DNA from: Pogostemon cablin
Lineage: Eukaryota > Streptophyta > Magnoliopsida > Lamiales > Lamiaceae
Direction: 5' to 3'
Length of the DNA: 64,000 nt
Assembly (NCBI GenBank): GCA_023678885.1
Contig: CM043013.1
Coordinates: forward strand, 23,530,791 to 23,594,790
The notes under the pieces are model-generated. The model worked only from the letters and a program-made list of their open reading frames with translations, was not told where the DNA came from and ran no database searches. Below are positions 54,415 to 64,000 of the stretch, one piece after another (the first letter of the stretch is position 1; each line of letters opens with the position of its first letter). Both the position numbers and the translations under genes were made by a program.

Positions 54415-56003
54415 TGATGTCCTTTAAAATTGAAGGATAATTATCAAAACATTGGTTCAGGCTCAGAGTTACGACGATAAATAACCGAGACTCTGACGCA
54501 GGTCAGCAAGTCAACGGACTTGCAAACAATGTTGTGAAAGAATTAACTTTACTTTTCTTATTTTTTCTCTCATTCTTACGCTTACAAGAATACTTATAAG
54601 ACTAGAAATCCTAAAGATCAGGGAATATTCTAATCTTAATAACTAATCACTAAAAGATAAATCCTTCATAAAAGAAATAACTTCTTCAGAAAGTAAATAT
54701 CCTAATATCTAAATATTGATAAATATTATAAAAATAATACTAATATCCAAAACCTCATCATTTCCATCCCCTTCAAGAATATCCTTGTCCTCAAGGATAA
54801 TTTTGGAGATGCAATCCTTCAATCAACCATAATCGACTGGTTTATTGGCCATGCTTTCTTGGATTTACGCCTATGTCCATGCACAAACTTTTCATCAAAG
54901 CTGAGACCAAGCCCATTTCCTTTCTTTTGTATTCCATTTCCTTTATTTTGTATTTCACCCCATGAAAAGTTTGAATACAGTATATGTATCCAAAATCCTT
55001 TTAGCAAAATTTTCCTTGTAAATATTTTGAAGACCATTATCCGCTAAGGAAATAAAAATGCAGTTAAATGAAAACTGCAGTGTCTTTCTCGTAGACAACC
55101 GATGGGTCGTCCTAGTAAAATCATCTTCATAGACAACTAATGGATCTGATGAAATTTCATTTTTTACATTGTAGGAAACGAAAAAAGCATCATTTTCCTT
55201 GTAGAAAACTAACGATACACCATTAGCATAAACGATTGTATCTTCTTCATTGAAAATGGGTGGGCCATCATAAACTTTATCATTTTCCAAAGTCATCACC
55301 ATAAGAAAACTCATCAATTTCCTCATTAAAGATCGGTGGCCTTTCATAGCTTCCATAACCTTCATAATAAAAAACTTCATCTACCACTATGATGGCATCT
55401 TCTTCCATGGATTTAGCTTCTTCCTCCATTTGAAGCTCTTTCTTCGATGTCTTCTTGCGATCTTTCTTCTTCTTGCGAAGAAATTTTTGCAGCCTGCTCT
55501 CCATCTTACTCACGGATTGACCAAAGTCTGTGAATCTGCCTCCAATTTATCAAATCTTACCTCAAATAATCGAATCCTTTTATGAGTTCCTACCATGATT
55601 GTTTAATATCAATCAATCTCTCTCAAGACCTCTCAACGAGTGCACCAATGATGAGAATCACCCTTTGAAATTAAAGGATAATTATCGAAACTCTGGCTTA
55701 GGCCCGGATTCAGGACGATAAATAACCGAGATTCTGACTAAGGTCAGCAAGTTAACGGGTTTTGCAAATAATGTTGCGAAAGAATTAACTTTACTTTTTT
55801 ATTTTTTTATCTCATTCTTACGCTTACAAGAATACTTATAAGACTGAAAATCCTAAAGACCATGGAATATTCTAATCTTAATAACTAATCACTAAAAGAT
55901 AAATCCTACATAAAAAAAATAATTATGCAGAAAGTAAATATCCTAATATCTAAATATTGATAAATATTTAGATAAAAATAATAATAATATCCAAACCTCA
56001 TCA
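54415..56003 (-). mobile_element. Miniature gypsy-like LTR retrotransposon with internal deletion
   Basis: LTRs lie at 54415-54760 and 55649-56003; both end AACCTCATCA and share GAAAGAATTAACTTTACTTT, CTTACGCTTACAAGAATACT and CTAATATCTAAATATTGATA. Flanks are TATTG and CATTG (4 of 5 match). Beside the left LTR the minus strand has the purine tract GAAGGGGATGGAAA, so orientation is minus. TTGGTGCACTCG next to the right LTR is a plausible primer site. The interior is only ~890 bp: a gag-like N-terminus and the last codons of a polyprotein. Confidence 0.82.
54761..55513 (-). pseudogene. Gag-like fragment of the miniature gypsy-like element
   Basis: On the minus strand from 55513 a Lys/Arg-rich then Glu/Asp-rich frame (SKMESRLQKFLRKKKKDRKK, then a PPIFNEE motif) resembles the N-terminal acidic region of some plant Ty3/gypsy polyproteins. 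It is interrupted by frameshifts, with PPIFNEED recurring near 55265. Directly before the purine tract the frame LEDKDILEGDG resembles the extreme C-terminal end of gypsy polyproteins. Everything between (protease, RT, RNase H, integrase) is missing. I am unsure of the lineage. Confidence 0.55.
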
Positions 56004-57416
56004 CATTGTTACTTGCTAATTTTTATGTATAATTTAAATATTTGATAAATTATATGTAATTAATTTAATTTTATTTAATATAAATAATCAAAATTCTTAT
56101 TTTTTTAATTTATAAATACAGTATAATATTGGTACATTTTAAATCACAATAAAGAATAATTTTTATATAGTAATATATATTTTTTAGATCCAAATAAATA
56201 GTATATATATATATATATAATTGTTCTTTTCTCTCACATAATATATTTATAATCAAAACCATCACTACGTAGCTCAACATACGTAGCAGGTCTCTAACAA
56301 TACTTCAAACCACACAACTTGTGACAATACTTATTATATTACATAACAGAAACGTCAGCAGAAACAAAATAAACCAACGGCCTAACCTAACAAGTCGTCA
56401 TCTATATGTACATCCGCTCAAAAACCTGAAAGAGCTCCACAACTTGCATAATCACACCACATAACTCAATCATCAGTACGCTCACCTACAATGCATAAAC
56501 TAGTGAGATCAAATCTCAGTAAGTAGAAATCATGCATGCTAGTGCATGAAAATGCATTTGAAAAACTATTCACGTTGCGGGATCCCCACGACACACTTAT
56601 GATATGAACCCAAATGAGCTCAATAGACACACACAGTGTCAGATTGATTTTTTGCTTTCCCTGAATTAAGTTACACACAAAGTGTTGGATCGATTTTCTG
56701 TGATCCCTGAATAAAGATGAGCCGACACACGACTCGTTGAGTCAACACATGACTCGGATCACCCCGCGATCCCTGAATAGGGTGAGTCAACACATGACTA
56801 GGATTAATTTTCGACGGTCCCTGAAAGAGTGCATATATAGTGTCCGCACACACCATTAGTATTTTAATAATTTTGGGGAATACACTTTTCATGATTGTGC
56901 ATGGTATGCAATAAGGGCGATTAAATATACTTCACAATTCATTTACAACATCACTATTAACATGTAATCCAAATAGAATAACAATTAAATTTCAGTTCAC
57001 ACAAATTCACTACTAGAACAACAATTTCACCTCGAATCATACATATCTACTTTTAGAATAACAACTTCACCTCGAATCACACAGATTCTTATAAACAATA
57101 TCTTCTCAGATCACACAAATCTATATTCAATAGTTTCCTATCATACAGATTTATATAGGACAATGATATTATCACAAATCATATAAATCCGCAACTTGCA
57201 TCACAAATTCATCACAAATAATTCATAACGTAATTAAACTAATCACAAATAATCATAATGTCACAAATTCATCACAAATAATTCATAACGTAATTAAACT
57301 AATCACAAATAATTCATAATTATCACATATTAATTACAAATAATTCATACACAATATGTTTATGCATTGAAGTTGGACTTCTACTTACCTGGACTCCAAT
57401 GATTATACTATAGACT
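56004..57416 (-). repeat. Probable gypsy D LTR, distal part
   Basis: From about 56220 to 57416 the sequence continues, across the solo LTR at 57417-59273, with the region left of the gypsy D coding end, so it is most simply that element's 3' LTR. It contains a ~60-bp tandem duplication at 57205-57325 (TCACAAATAATTCATAACGT) and repeated CCCTGAATA/GACTCG motifs at 56660-56830. The left boundary is not identified. No coding. Confidence 0.45.
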
Positions 57417-59273
57417 TGATGTACGTTTACTTTGCACGCAAAATTAATCCCCAAGTATTAAGGATATCATCATCTTAAGCAAGCGACCAAGTTAAATATC
57501 GAACCCAAAGGACGGCGTATTATCAAATTAAATTATTTACTAAATTAATTAAGAAGAAAGCAATAAGATTGAGGATTGAATTATTAACTACTAAACAATT
57601 AATTAAAATAACAAATAAAACAAAATAAACACTAGAAGAATACGAATGTGACTCAAGAATGGATAATAGGTAGCCCTAGAGTAATCCAATTTCACTCATT
57701 AATTTCCCTTTCGTGTATTAATGTCCGACTCTACCTTGTGGAATATGGATGCATCACTAAGCCATGCAAATCTACTCTATAGACACAAGTAAATATGCGT
57801 GTAACATGTGTGAATAACCTTGGAGCACGAGATATAATTCCCCCCCTTTCTAGGTACTATCAGTATCAATTATTTCCCCCTAGGATTGGTACTCTAACTC
57901 GATATGATCTCCCTTTATAGATACTATAAAATTAACCTCTTTATCCTGCTTATTAACTCGAATTCAATTCAATTAATAAACATTGATATATGACAGTTCT
58001 AATGAAGTTTCGGAGTACCCCTCACTTAGAATCATAACATGAGACCCTGTTCAGCGGTGAACGCGCTCAATTAATAACCAAAATATATATTAAGACTCTA
58101 TATAACAGTTGAAGATGCACAAAATGACCGTGAGTATGGATTACATAGTCATATATAAAATAAATTCACAAGTAGTGTTGTACGGAGTAAACACACGAAA
58201 GTTCAATTAATTCATAAAAACCTTCAAAACCCTAGATCTACCAAAACAGTTCTAGCTCATGATGTTACGAAGAATAATCAATGGTGTTGGATAGATCTTA
58301 CCCATATATCTAGAAAATTAGAAAGTAGAATAAAAGAATTAGGAAAACCCTTGGTGTAGAAGTCTCCTTCATTCTCTCTTCCGTCTCTTGAAATCCTCTT
58401 GGTTCTCCTTCTTGATTCCACAGACGAATCTTCACAGTGATGGATGGATGAAGGGATGGATGTAGATGATGGTGTGGGGGGTAATCCCCCTTGTGGGGTG
58501 GTGTAGAATGATTGTGCCTCTCCCTCTCTTTTTGATATAATCTTCATCCCCTTTTATACTTGTAAGTTCTCCTTTTGGACCTTTACTGGGCTTTTTTTGT
58601 GGAAAATACGAACCTAAATGCACTAGAGGTGAAATTCCGATATTTCGGAGCTGACGTGTCCCAACTCGACCAAAATGGTCTTGGTCGAGGAAGGTTGGCC
58701 TTGGTCGAGCGGCACCTCTTTTGGTCAAGCATCCTTGTGCAGTCTCACCGTTTCATGCATAACTTCCACATCCAAACTTCGATTTTAGTGATTCTTATGG
58801 TCACGCGATTATCTCTTCTTAAGATTTCTATCCATGTAAAGAACTTACAAAAAATCCAACATTTGAAGGGCACAAGTCGTGAAAATATGGCATGAGTCGT
58901 GCATAGCTTGCACAACTTCACCGTTTTGATTTTAACTCCCTCATCTGAACTCCGATTGAGGTATTTCTTAAACCAAAATGACCGTTTCTTCCGTAGCTTT
59001 CTAATGGTGTATCATAGAATAATTTTAACTTTAACACAAACACAAAAAATTTACACAAGTTGGACGTGTGTTTTTTCAGTATTCTTGCACAAGTTACACA
59101 TTTTCTCCAACTTGCACTTTTGATCCTTTTTCCACCTAAAATATAATAAAACACCTCAAATGCACATTTTTCTCACATATATCTAATATAAGACACTTGT
59201 GCTAATGCATAACAATAATTCCCATAAAAATATTAAATTGGATACTAAAACACGCTTATTTTCACTCTCATCA
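57417..59273 (-). mobile_element. Solo LTR, family S, copy 2 (inverted)
   Basis: On the minus strand it begins TGATGAGAGTGAAAATAAGC and ends AACGTACATCA. The plus-strand flanks are AGACT (57412-57416) and AGACC (59274-59278), 4 of 5 matching. It is 1857 bp, collinear with 25262-27220, and non-coding. It interrupts the probable gypsy D LTR. Confidence 0.85.
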
Positions 59274-60113
59274 AGACCTCGTGAAGAACGGTGATTAATC
59301 TCTTCTTTCCCGTTCCGGCATGAACCCCTTTCTCTCATTCTTTCTTCTTCTTTTCTCTTTTTTTTTAACGCGAATACTGTTTATGAAAACTAAGGGATGA
59401 TTAACCCCTATATATATACTAGTTTGAAAAGGGTAAGAACCCACGCATATGATGAAATTCCAACCACGAATTTTTTTTATTAGTAAATATGTGTCCATTT
59501 AATACCCATATGAACTAATGTGTTATCCAATAACCACGCATGGTAACTTTCTTTCTATTTGTATATATAAATATTGTATTGTTATTTTATTATGTTTTCT
59601 TAATAGCTAAGTAGATTAAATTGGGTAACCCACATGTTTACCTATCAACGAAATTCAAATTAATTCGTGCACCTCACAATAATTTTATTTTAATTATTTA
59701 TTTGTTATTATTATCCATTACAAATATACGTACAATACTTAATAACTAAGATATGATATATTTATAAATTAATACACATATGTGCACATTTTCTTACCAC
59801 TATTATTATTACTAGAACACGTGTGATACTTATTAATTAAAAAATAGTATCTTTATACACATGATGAGCAATTTAATTATATATTCAAGTTAATGCACGT
59901 AAATATTTATGCACATATATTAATATATTGTCACCATTATTATCATAGATGTATAAAATAAAAATACAAAGATGAATAAAATGTAAAAATAATTAGCACA
60001 TAATTATCACATAATGCACGTAACACAAATTAAATTATATTGGCATATGAGTAGTGAGAAGCTCGGGTATCACATCATCCCCACCTTATAAAAAATTTCT
60101 CCTCGAAATTTAC
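59274..60113 (-). repeat. Probable gypsy D 3' LTR, proximal part
   Basis: Immediately downstream (minus strand) of the gypsy polyprotein end there is AAGGTGGGGATGATGTG near 60070-60086, a likely purine tract and LTR start (TGTGATACCCGAGC on the minus strand). The region to 59274 is AT-rich and non-coding. The call depends on the polyprotein end next door. Confidence 0.5.
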
Positions 60114-60396
60114 TTACCTGAAGAGTCCTGGATACTTAGCCATTATCTCATCCTCTCTTCCCCAAGTAGCCTCCTCAATTAACTCGTTTCTCCATAATTC
60201 CTTAATTAACTGTATCTCTTTATTTATGAGCTTCTTTACTTCTCGCCGCAAGATCTCAACTGGTATTTTCTCATAACTCAAATTTTCTTTCAACTCAAAT
60301 GGTTCCTGCCTGAGAACATGAGATGGATTCATAACATACTTCCTCAACACAGACATATGAAACACATCGTGTATTCTTGACATAGACGCTGGTAAG
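60114..60396 (-). pseudogene. C-terminal end of a Ty3/gypsy polyprotein (gypsy D)
   Basis: The minus-strand frame gives the characteristic end of a plant Ty3/gypsy integrase region: PASMSRIHDVFHMSVLRKY, a DPSHV-like NPSHVL, then a basic/acidic tail RREVKKLINKEIQLIKELWR and WGREDEIMAKYPGLFR. The stop follows at 60114. Upstream sequence is cut at 60396 by a family S LTR and does not reappear inside the window. Only the last ~95 residues remain here. Confidence 0.88.
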
Positions 60397-61810
60397 TGAT
60401 GAGAGTGAAAATAAGCGTATTTTAGTGTCCAATTTAACACCTGTATGATAGAAATTATTGTTATATATTAGCACAAATATCTAATATTCGATATATGTGA
60501 GAAAAAGGTGTGTTTAAGGTGTTTTATTATATTTTAGGTGGAAAAAAGATCAAAATTGCAAAGTTGGAGAAAAGGTGCAACTTGTGCTGCAAGAATGCTG
60601 AAAAACGCACATCCAACTTATGTAATTTTTTTGTATTCGTGTGGAGCTCAAAACTAGAAGTTTTATATATGGTTAAAAATTCACAGAAGAGAGAATCATT
60701 TTGGCTTAAGAAACACCTCAATCGAAGTCCAAACGAGAATGTTATGATCAAAATGGTGACGTCGCGCAAGCTATTCCTGTTCAGCACGACTATGCCACTT
60801 TGCATGACTTGTTATACCTTCAATTGTTGAATTTTCTGTGATATCTTTATATGTATAGAAAGCCAAGTAAGAAAGGATCGTGTGAGCATAAGAATCACTC
60901 AAATCGGAGCTCGGATGTGGAAGTTATGCGCGAAATGGTAAGACTGTGCAATGCGGTTCGACCAAGGTCAACCTTGCTCGACCAGAACACTTTGGTCGAG
61001 CGGGGACACGCAAATATGTTTTTGTCAAGTTTTACACCCCCAGTGCGTGTATTTTTGTATTTTCCAAGAAAAAGTCCCTCCAAAGTCCATAATGAGAGCT
61101 TACAAGTATAAAAGGGAATGCAGATCACACCAAGGAAGTACCTCAACACAATCATCCTACACCTCACAAGGTAGGGGGATCACCCCCAAACCATTATCCA
61201 CATCCTTTCCTCCATCCATCCATCACTTTGAAGATTCGTCTGTTGAATCAAGAGAAGAACCAAGAGGAGGATTCAAGACGGAAAAGGACGTGACGACGCC
61301 CACATCTAGGGTTTTTATCGTTTCCTAATTTATCTTGTATTTTCCAGACATATGGGTAAGATCTATCCAACCCCCATGTGTGTTTTTTATAACAACATGG
61401 GCTAGAGCCTTTTTAGTAGATCTAGGGTTTTGAAGGTTTTTTTGAATTAATTGAACTTTCGTGTATATACTCCGTACAACACTATTTGTGAAATTATTTT
61501 ATATATGATTATGCATTTTTAATCCATATTTAGAGTTGTTTTGTGCATCTTCAACTGTTATATAGAGTCTGAATATATATCTCGATTGTTGATTGAGCGC
61601 GTTCACTGATGAATAGGATTCCATGTTATGATTCAAAGTGAGGGGACTCCGAAGCTTTATTAGAACTATCATCTATAAATATTTATTAATTGAATTGGAT
61701 TTGGGTTAATAAGTAGGATAAAGAGGTTAACTTTATAGTACCTATAAAAGGAGATCATATTGGGTTAGAGTATCAATTGGCCAGGGAAATAATTGATACT
61801 GATAGTACCT
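60397..61810 (+). mobile_element. LTR, family S, copy 3, right end replaced by a LINE
   Basis: It begins TGATGAGAGTGAAAATAAGC at 60397 and is collinear with 25262-26790, through GATACTGATAGTACCT at 61795-61810. There the match stops and LINE sequence begins. The left flank is GTAAG; the right part may lie beyond the window. It is inserted into the gypsy D coding end. No long coding frame of a known family. Confidence 0.82.
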
Positions 61811-61945
61811 CAGCAAATGAGTGATGTATTAAAATAGAAATGAAAAGTCCGAACAAAGAGAAGTTCAAAAAAAGATGTATTGAAAATACAAGATAGCCAT
61901 AGCCTATCTAAATCTATAAAACTCGCTGTTCATATCCCGAAATAT

Positions 61946-62491
61946 TTATCTTTTTAGTGCATCCGAAGCTTCATTATGCCATACTGCTACTCCTCCTACG
62001 TTTGATATGAGATCTGCAGCTGCATTTCCCGCACGATAAATGTGGGAAACCATAAAATTCATATTGTTGACAAGATTCTTAGCCCTCCTCCACCTAGAAT
62101 AAATCCTCCATGGAATAACTGGCGAAGGGTAAGAGAAAGCATGGGGAACGTAAGTAGAATCAGTTTCCAACCACACAAGATTCCAACCCCTGACAGAGGC
62201 GTGTTCCATGGCTAAACAAGCAGCTGCTAATTCTGCCTCCAGTGCAAAACCCATGCCAAATCCGCTGGTGAAGCTTCCCATGAAGAATCTCCGACTATTT
62301 CAAAAAATTCTACTTTCGGATATGCAGCACGGCGAACCAGCAGCATGCCCATCCGTGTTGATTTTCACCCATCTAGGGGGCGGCGGCTTCCACTTGACAA
62401 TAATAATTTGAGGTGCCTTGCGATGTTTGCCTACGATCCTAAAATATTTTAACATGATCAAGTCGTCGATCGTGTTACTCATAACCCCCAT
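61946..62491 (-). pseudogene. LINE RNase H domain, broken
   Basis: An RVT_3-type RNase H. The first Asp lies in VKINTDGHA (frame from 62491). A stop/frameshift lies near 62300. The second half continues from 62281: Glu in ALEAELAAACLA, Asp in WLETDSTYV, and the family-typical IYRAGNAAADLIS. The terminal stop is at 61946-61948. The catalytic residues remain legible, but the frame is disrupted. Confidence 0.82.
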
Positions 62492-62581
62492 ATCAAATAG
62501 ATTTCCTTCTCAAATGAAAGACATCAGTCTAGCCGTAATGCCTGAAACTCTAATTTATTTATCCATCAACTTAGTGTCATT

Positions 62582-63993
62582 TCAATCCCTCATGAAGTCA
62601 TAACCATCATGCATGGCATCATTGCGTTCTTGCCATATTATCCACACATAGGTAACCATCGCTAATCTCCACAACAATTTGATTTGCTTGCTGCTCGAAA
62701 TCCCCATAGCTTGCAAAAGAAATTCCTCAAATGGTTGGTCCATATGCAGCCTATGACCAAATGTAAAACCCGCCAGCAGCTTTTTAGAACCTGTGAGGAA
62801 ACTAGGCACGTTAAAAAGAGAAGATCGGCCATCTTCTCATGCCTTTTGCATAGATAACATCTCGAGTGTCCAACAAAGCCTGTTTCCCTAATAATATTTC
62901 AAGTCGTAGCAATGCCTTTAATGACTTTCCAGATGGCCAAAGATCTCTTTTTAGGAATTAAGTGATCCCAAATCTAAGAACCCTATGCCGGTTCAATAAA
63001 AGATTGTCATGCATGCATATAGGCAATTTGAGAAGTAACTTTCCTTTGCAAGGATTTACTCCAAACCCTACAATCCATCACTTCCGGTGCCATTCTTGTT
63101 TCCAAGATAGCTTCCACAATATTAAGAAAAGCCGCGGTGAATCATAAAGATAATCACCTATCCTTTGATCAAAATGCTGACGATGCTCATGCGGTATGCC
63201 AACTAAATCTGCTATAGGGGAGCCAATCCAGTTGTCTAGTAAAAATCTCACTTTAGAATCATATCCCACAAGCCATATCTCATCTTCCATGAATCTTTTA
63301 ATATGATCAATATATGCACTCCTAATGGATGATTGTATATATCCAGTTTTGATGTTATAACCTTCGAACCATCTGCCTTTTATACAAGCTAGCGGCCCTT
63401 TTCCTTGCAGAATGTCCCAAGAATGCTTCATTAAGTATGCCTCATTAGCCGTCCTGATGTTTCGAACACCCAATCCTCCTTCAGAAATCGGGCTGTATTT
63501 TTTTTAAACTCACTGTGAAGCGATGCTGCTTAGACACATCTCCCATCCAAACAAAGTTTCTGCAAGATGCCTCTATTTGTTTAATAAGGTGCCTCGACCA
63601 CTTATATACCATCATAATGTGCACCGCCGATGCAATAATAACCGATTTTACCAGGCAGATTCTCCTTACCATTGACAACATATTTCCTTTCCACCTTTGG
63701 AATTTTGCAAGAATTCCATCCGTGGCTTGTTTGAAGTACTCCATTTTAGGCGCACCAATGAAAATTGGCGCACCTAAATACATAAAAGGGAATTTTTCCT
63801 CTTGTATGCCAAGTGTTGTCATCGCCCTTCTTTTAATGGCAGGTTGAACATGCTTCCCAAAAAACACCTTGGATTTCAAAGGGCTGAAGACCTGGCCTGA
63901 CATAATTGCATAATTCTGCAGGACCGCCCTAAGACTTTCCACTGACTTATCATTACCTTTGCAAAACAAAAAAATATCATTAACATAAAACAA
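62582..63993 (-). pseudogene. LINE reverse transcriptase C-terminal region and zf-RVT, broken
   Basis: From 63993 a frame carries YVND where active elements have the catalytic YADD box, followed by the conserved FPFMYLGAPIFIGAPK and WKGNMLSMVRRICLVKSV blocks. A frameshift near 63480 leads to VRNIRTANEAYLMKHSWDI and DNWIGSPIADL (63473-63078). A further frame to 62582 ends with LLWRLAMVTYVWIIWQERND. The gap near 62830-63077 contains stops. The missing Ala-Asp pair and frameshifts indicate an inactive copy. Confidence 0.8.
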
Positions 63994-64000
63994 ATAAGTA

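Larger units (their letters stand above)
61811..64000 (-). mobile_element. LINE (L1-like with RNase H), 3' part, continuing past the window
   Basis: Minus strand, in order from the right edge: reverse transcriptase C-terminal part (63993-63481), linker/thumb region (63473-63078), zf-RVT relic (about 63000-62582), RNase H (62491-61946). The 3' end abuts the broken family S LTR at 61810/61811. No poly-A tail is visible at that junction. The 5' part lies outside the window. Confidence 0.85.

Noticed and set aside
1..64000. CRISPR arrays, operons, origins or bacterial or viral systems
   Set aside because: Tandem repeats here have no regular spacers, both host genes are plant nuclear genes, and the only polyproteins are plant retrotransposon types. 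No tRNA or rRNA gene was recognised either.

Overview
This is nuclear DNA of a flowering plant, probably an asterid eudicot; Lamiales is a guess from the style of the repeats. The evidence is one intact nuclear gene for a chloroplast protein (psbX), one five-exon gene for a plant MscS-like mechanosensitive channel (MSL10 type), very AT-rich intergenic DNA, and plant-type transposons throughout. There is no sign of bacterial, organellar or viral organisation. I recognise no host genes besides these two.

Layout. 1-3.5 kb: AT-rich DNA with a hAT-like element, a Stowaway MITE and a Helitron 3' end. 3.56-7.47 kb: PIF/Harbinger element A, with both of its genes lightly damaged. 8.15-17.59 kb: a 5'-truncated LINE split by a complete Ty1/copia element (8795-16731) with an exact 5-bp target duplication. 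17.6-19.0 kb: a MITE cluster. 19.24-19.58 kb: psbX (minus strand), with a G-box and I-box promoter to its right. 19.84-22.98 kb: MITEs and a retrotransposon scar. 22.99-28.99 kb: PIF/Harbinger element B, with a solo LTR inside it. 29.4-31.6 kb: an old LTR carrying a small transposon that holds a phospholipase A1-like gene fragment. 31.9-34.3 kb: the 5' half of a second copia element. 34.8-38.1 kb: an LTR element without coding capacity, with a long-TIR MULE in its right LTR. 38.1-42.9 kb: minisatellites and a hAT element inside a telomere-like minisatellite.

44.2-47.8 kb: the MSL10-like gene (minus strand, predicted 790 aa), with a LINE fragment in intron 4 and a small SINE-like insertion just past the stop codon. 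48.5-49.3 kb: a TIR element carrying part of an R2R3-MYB gene. 50.2-54.3 kb: two MULE-type elements with 9-bp target duplications and another solo LTR. 54.4-56.0 kb: a miniature gypsy-like element. 56.2-64 kb: a gypsy element broken by two LTRs of one family, then a LINE that runs off the window.

The main content is a stratigraphy of nested insertions, many of which can be ordered because their target-site duplications are readable. The most unusual items are the two elements carrying host gene fragments (MYB and phospholipase A1-like), the ~1.9 kb LTR family present in five copies with no internal region anywhere, and the hAT insertion in a TTTAGGG-containing minisatellite. No convincing new gene system was found. 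All similarity calls come from reading the sequence, not from a database search.
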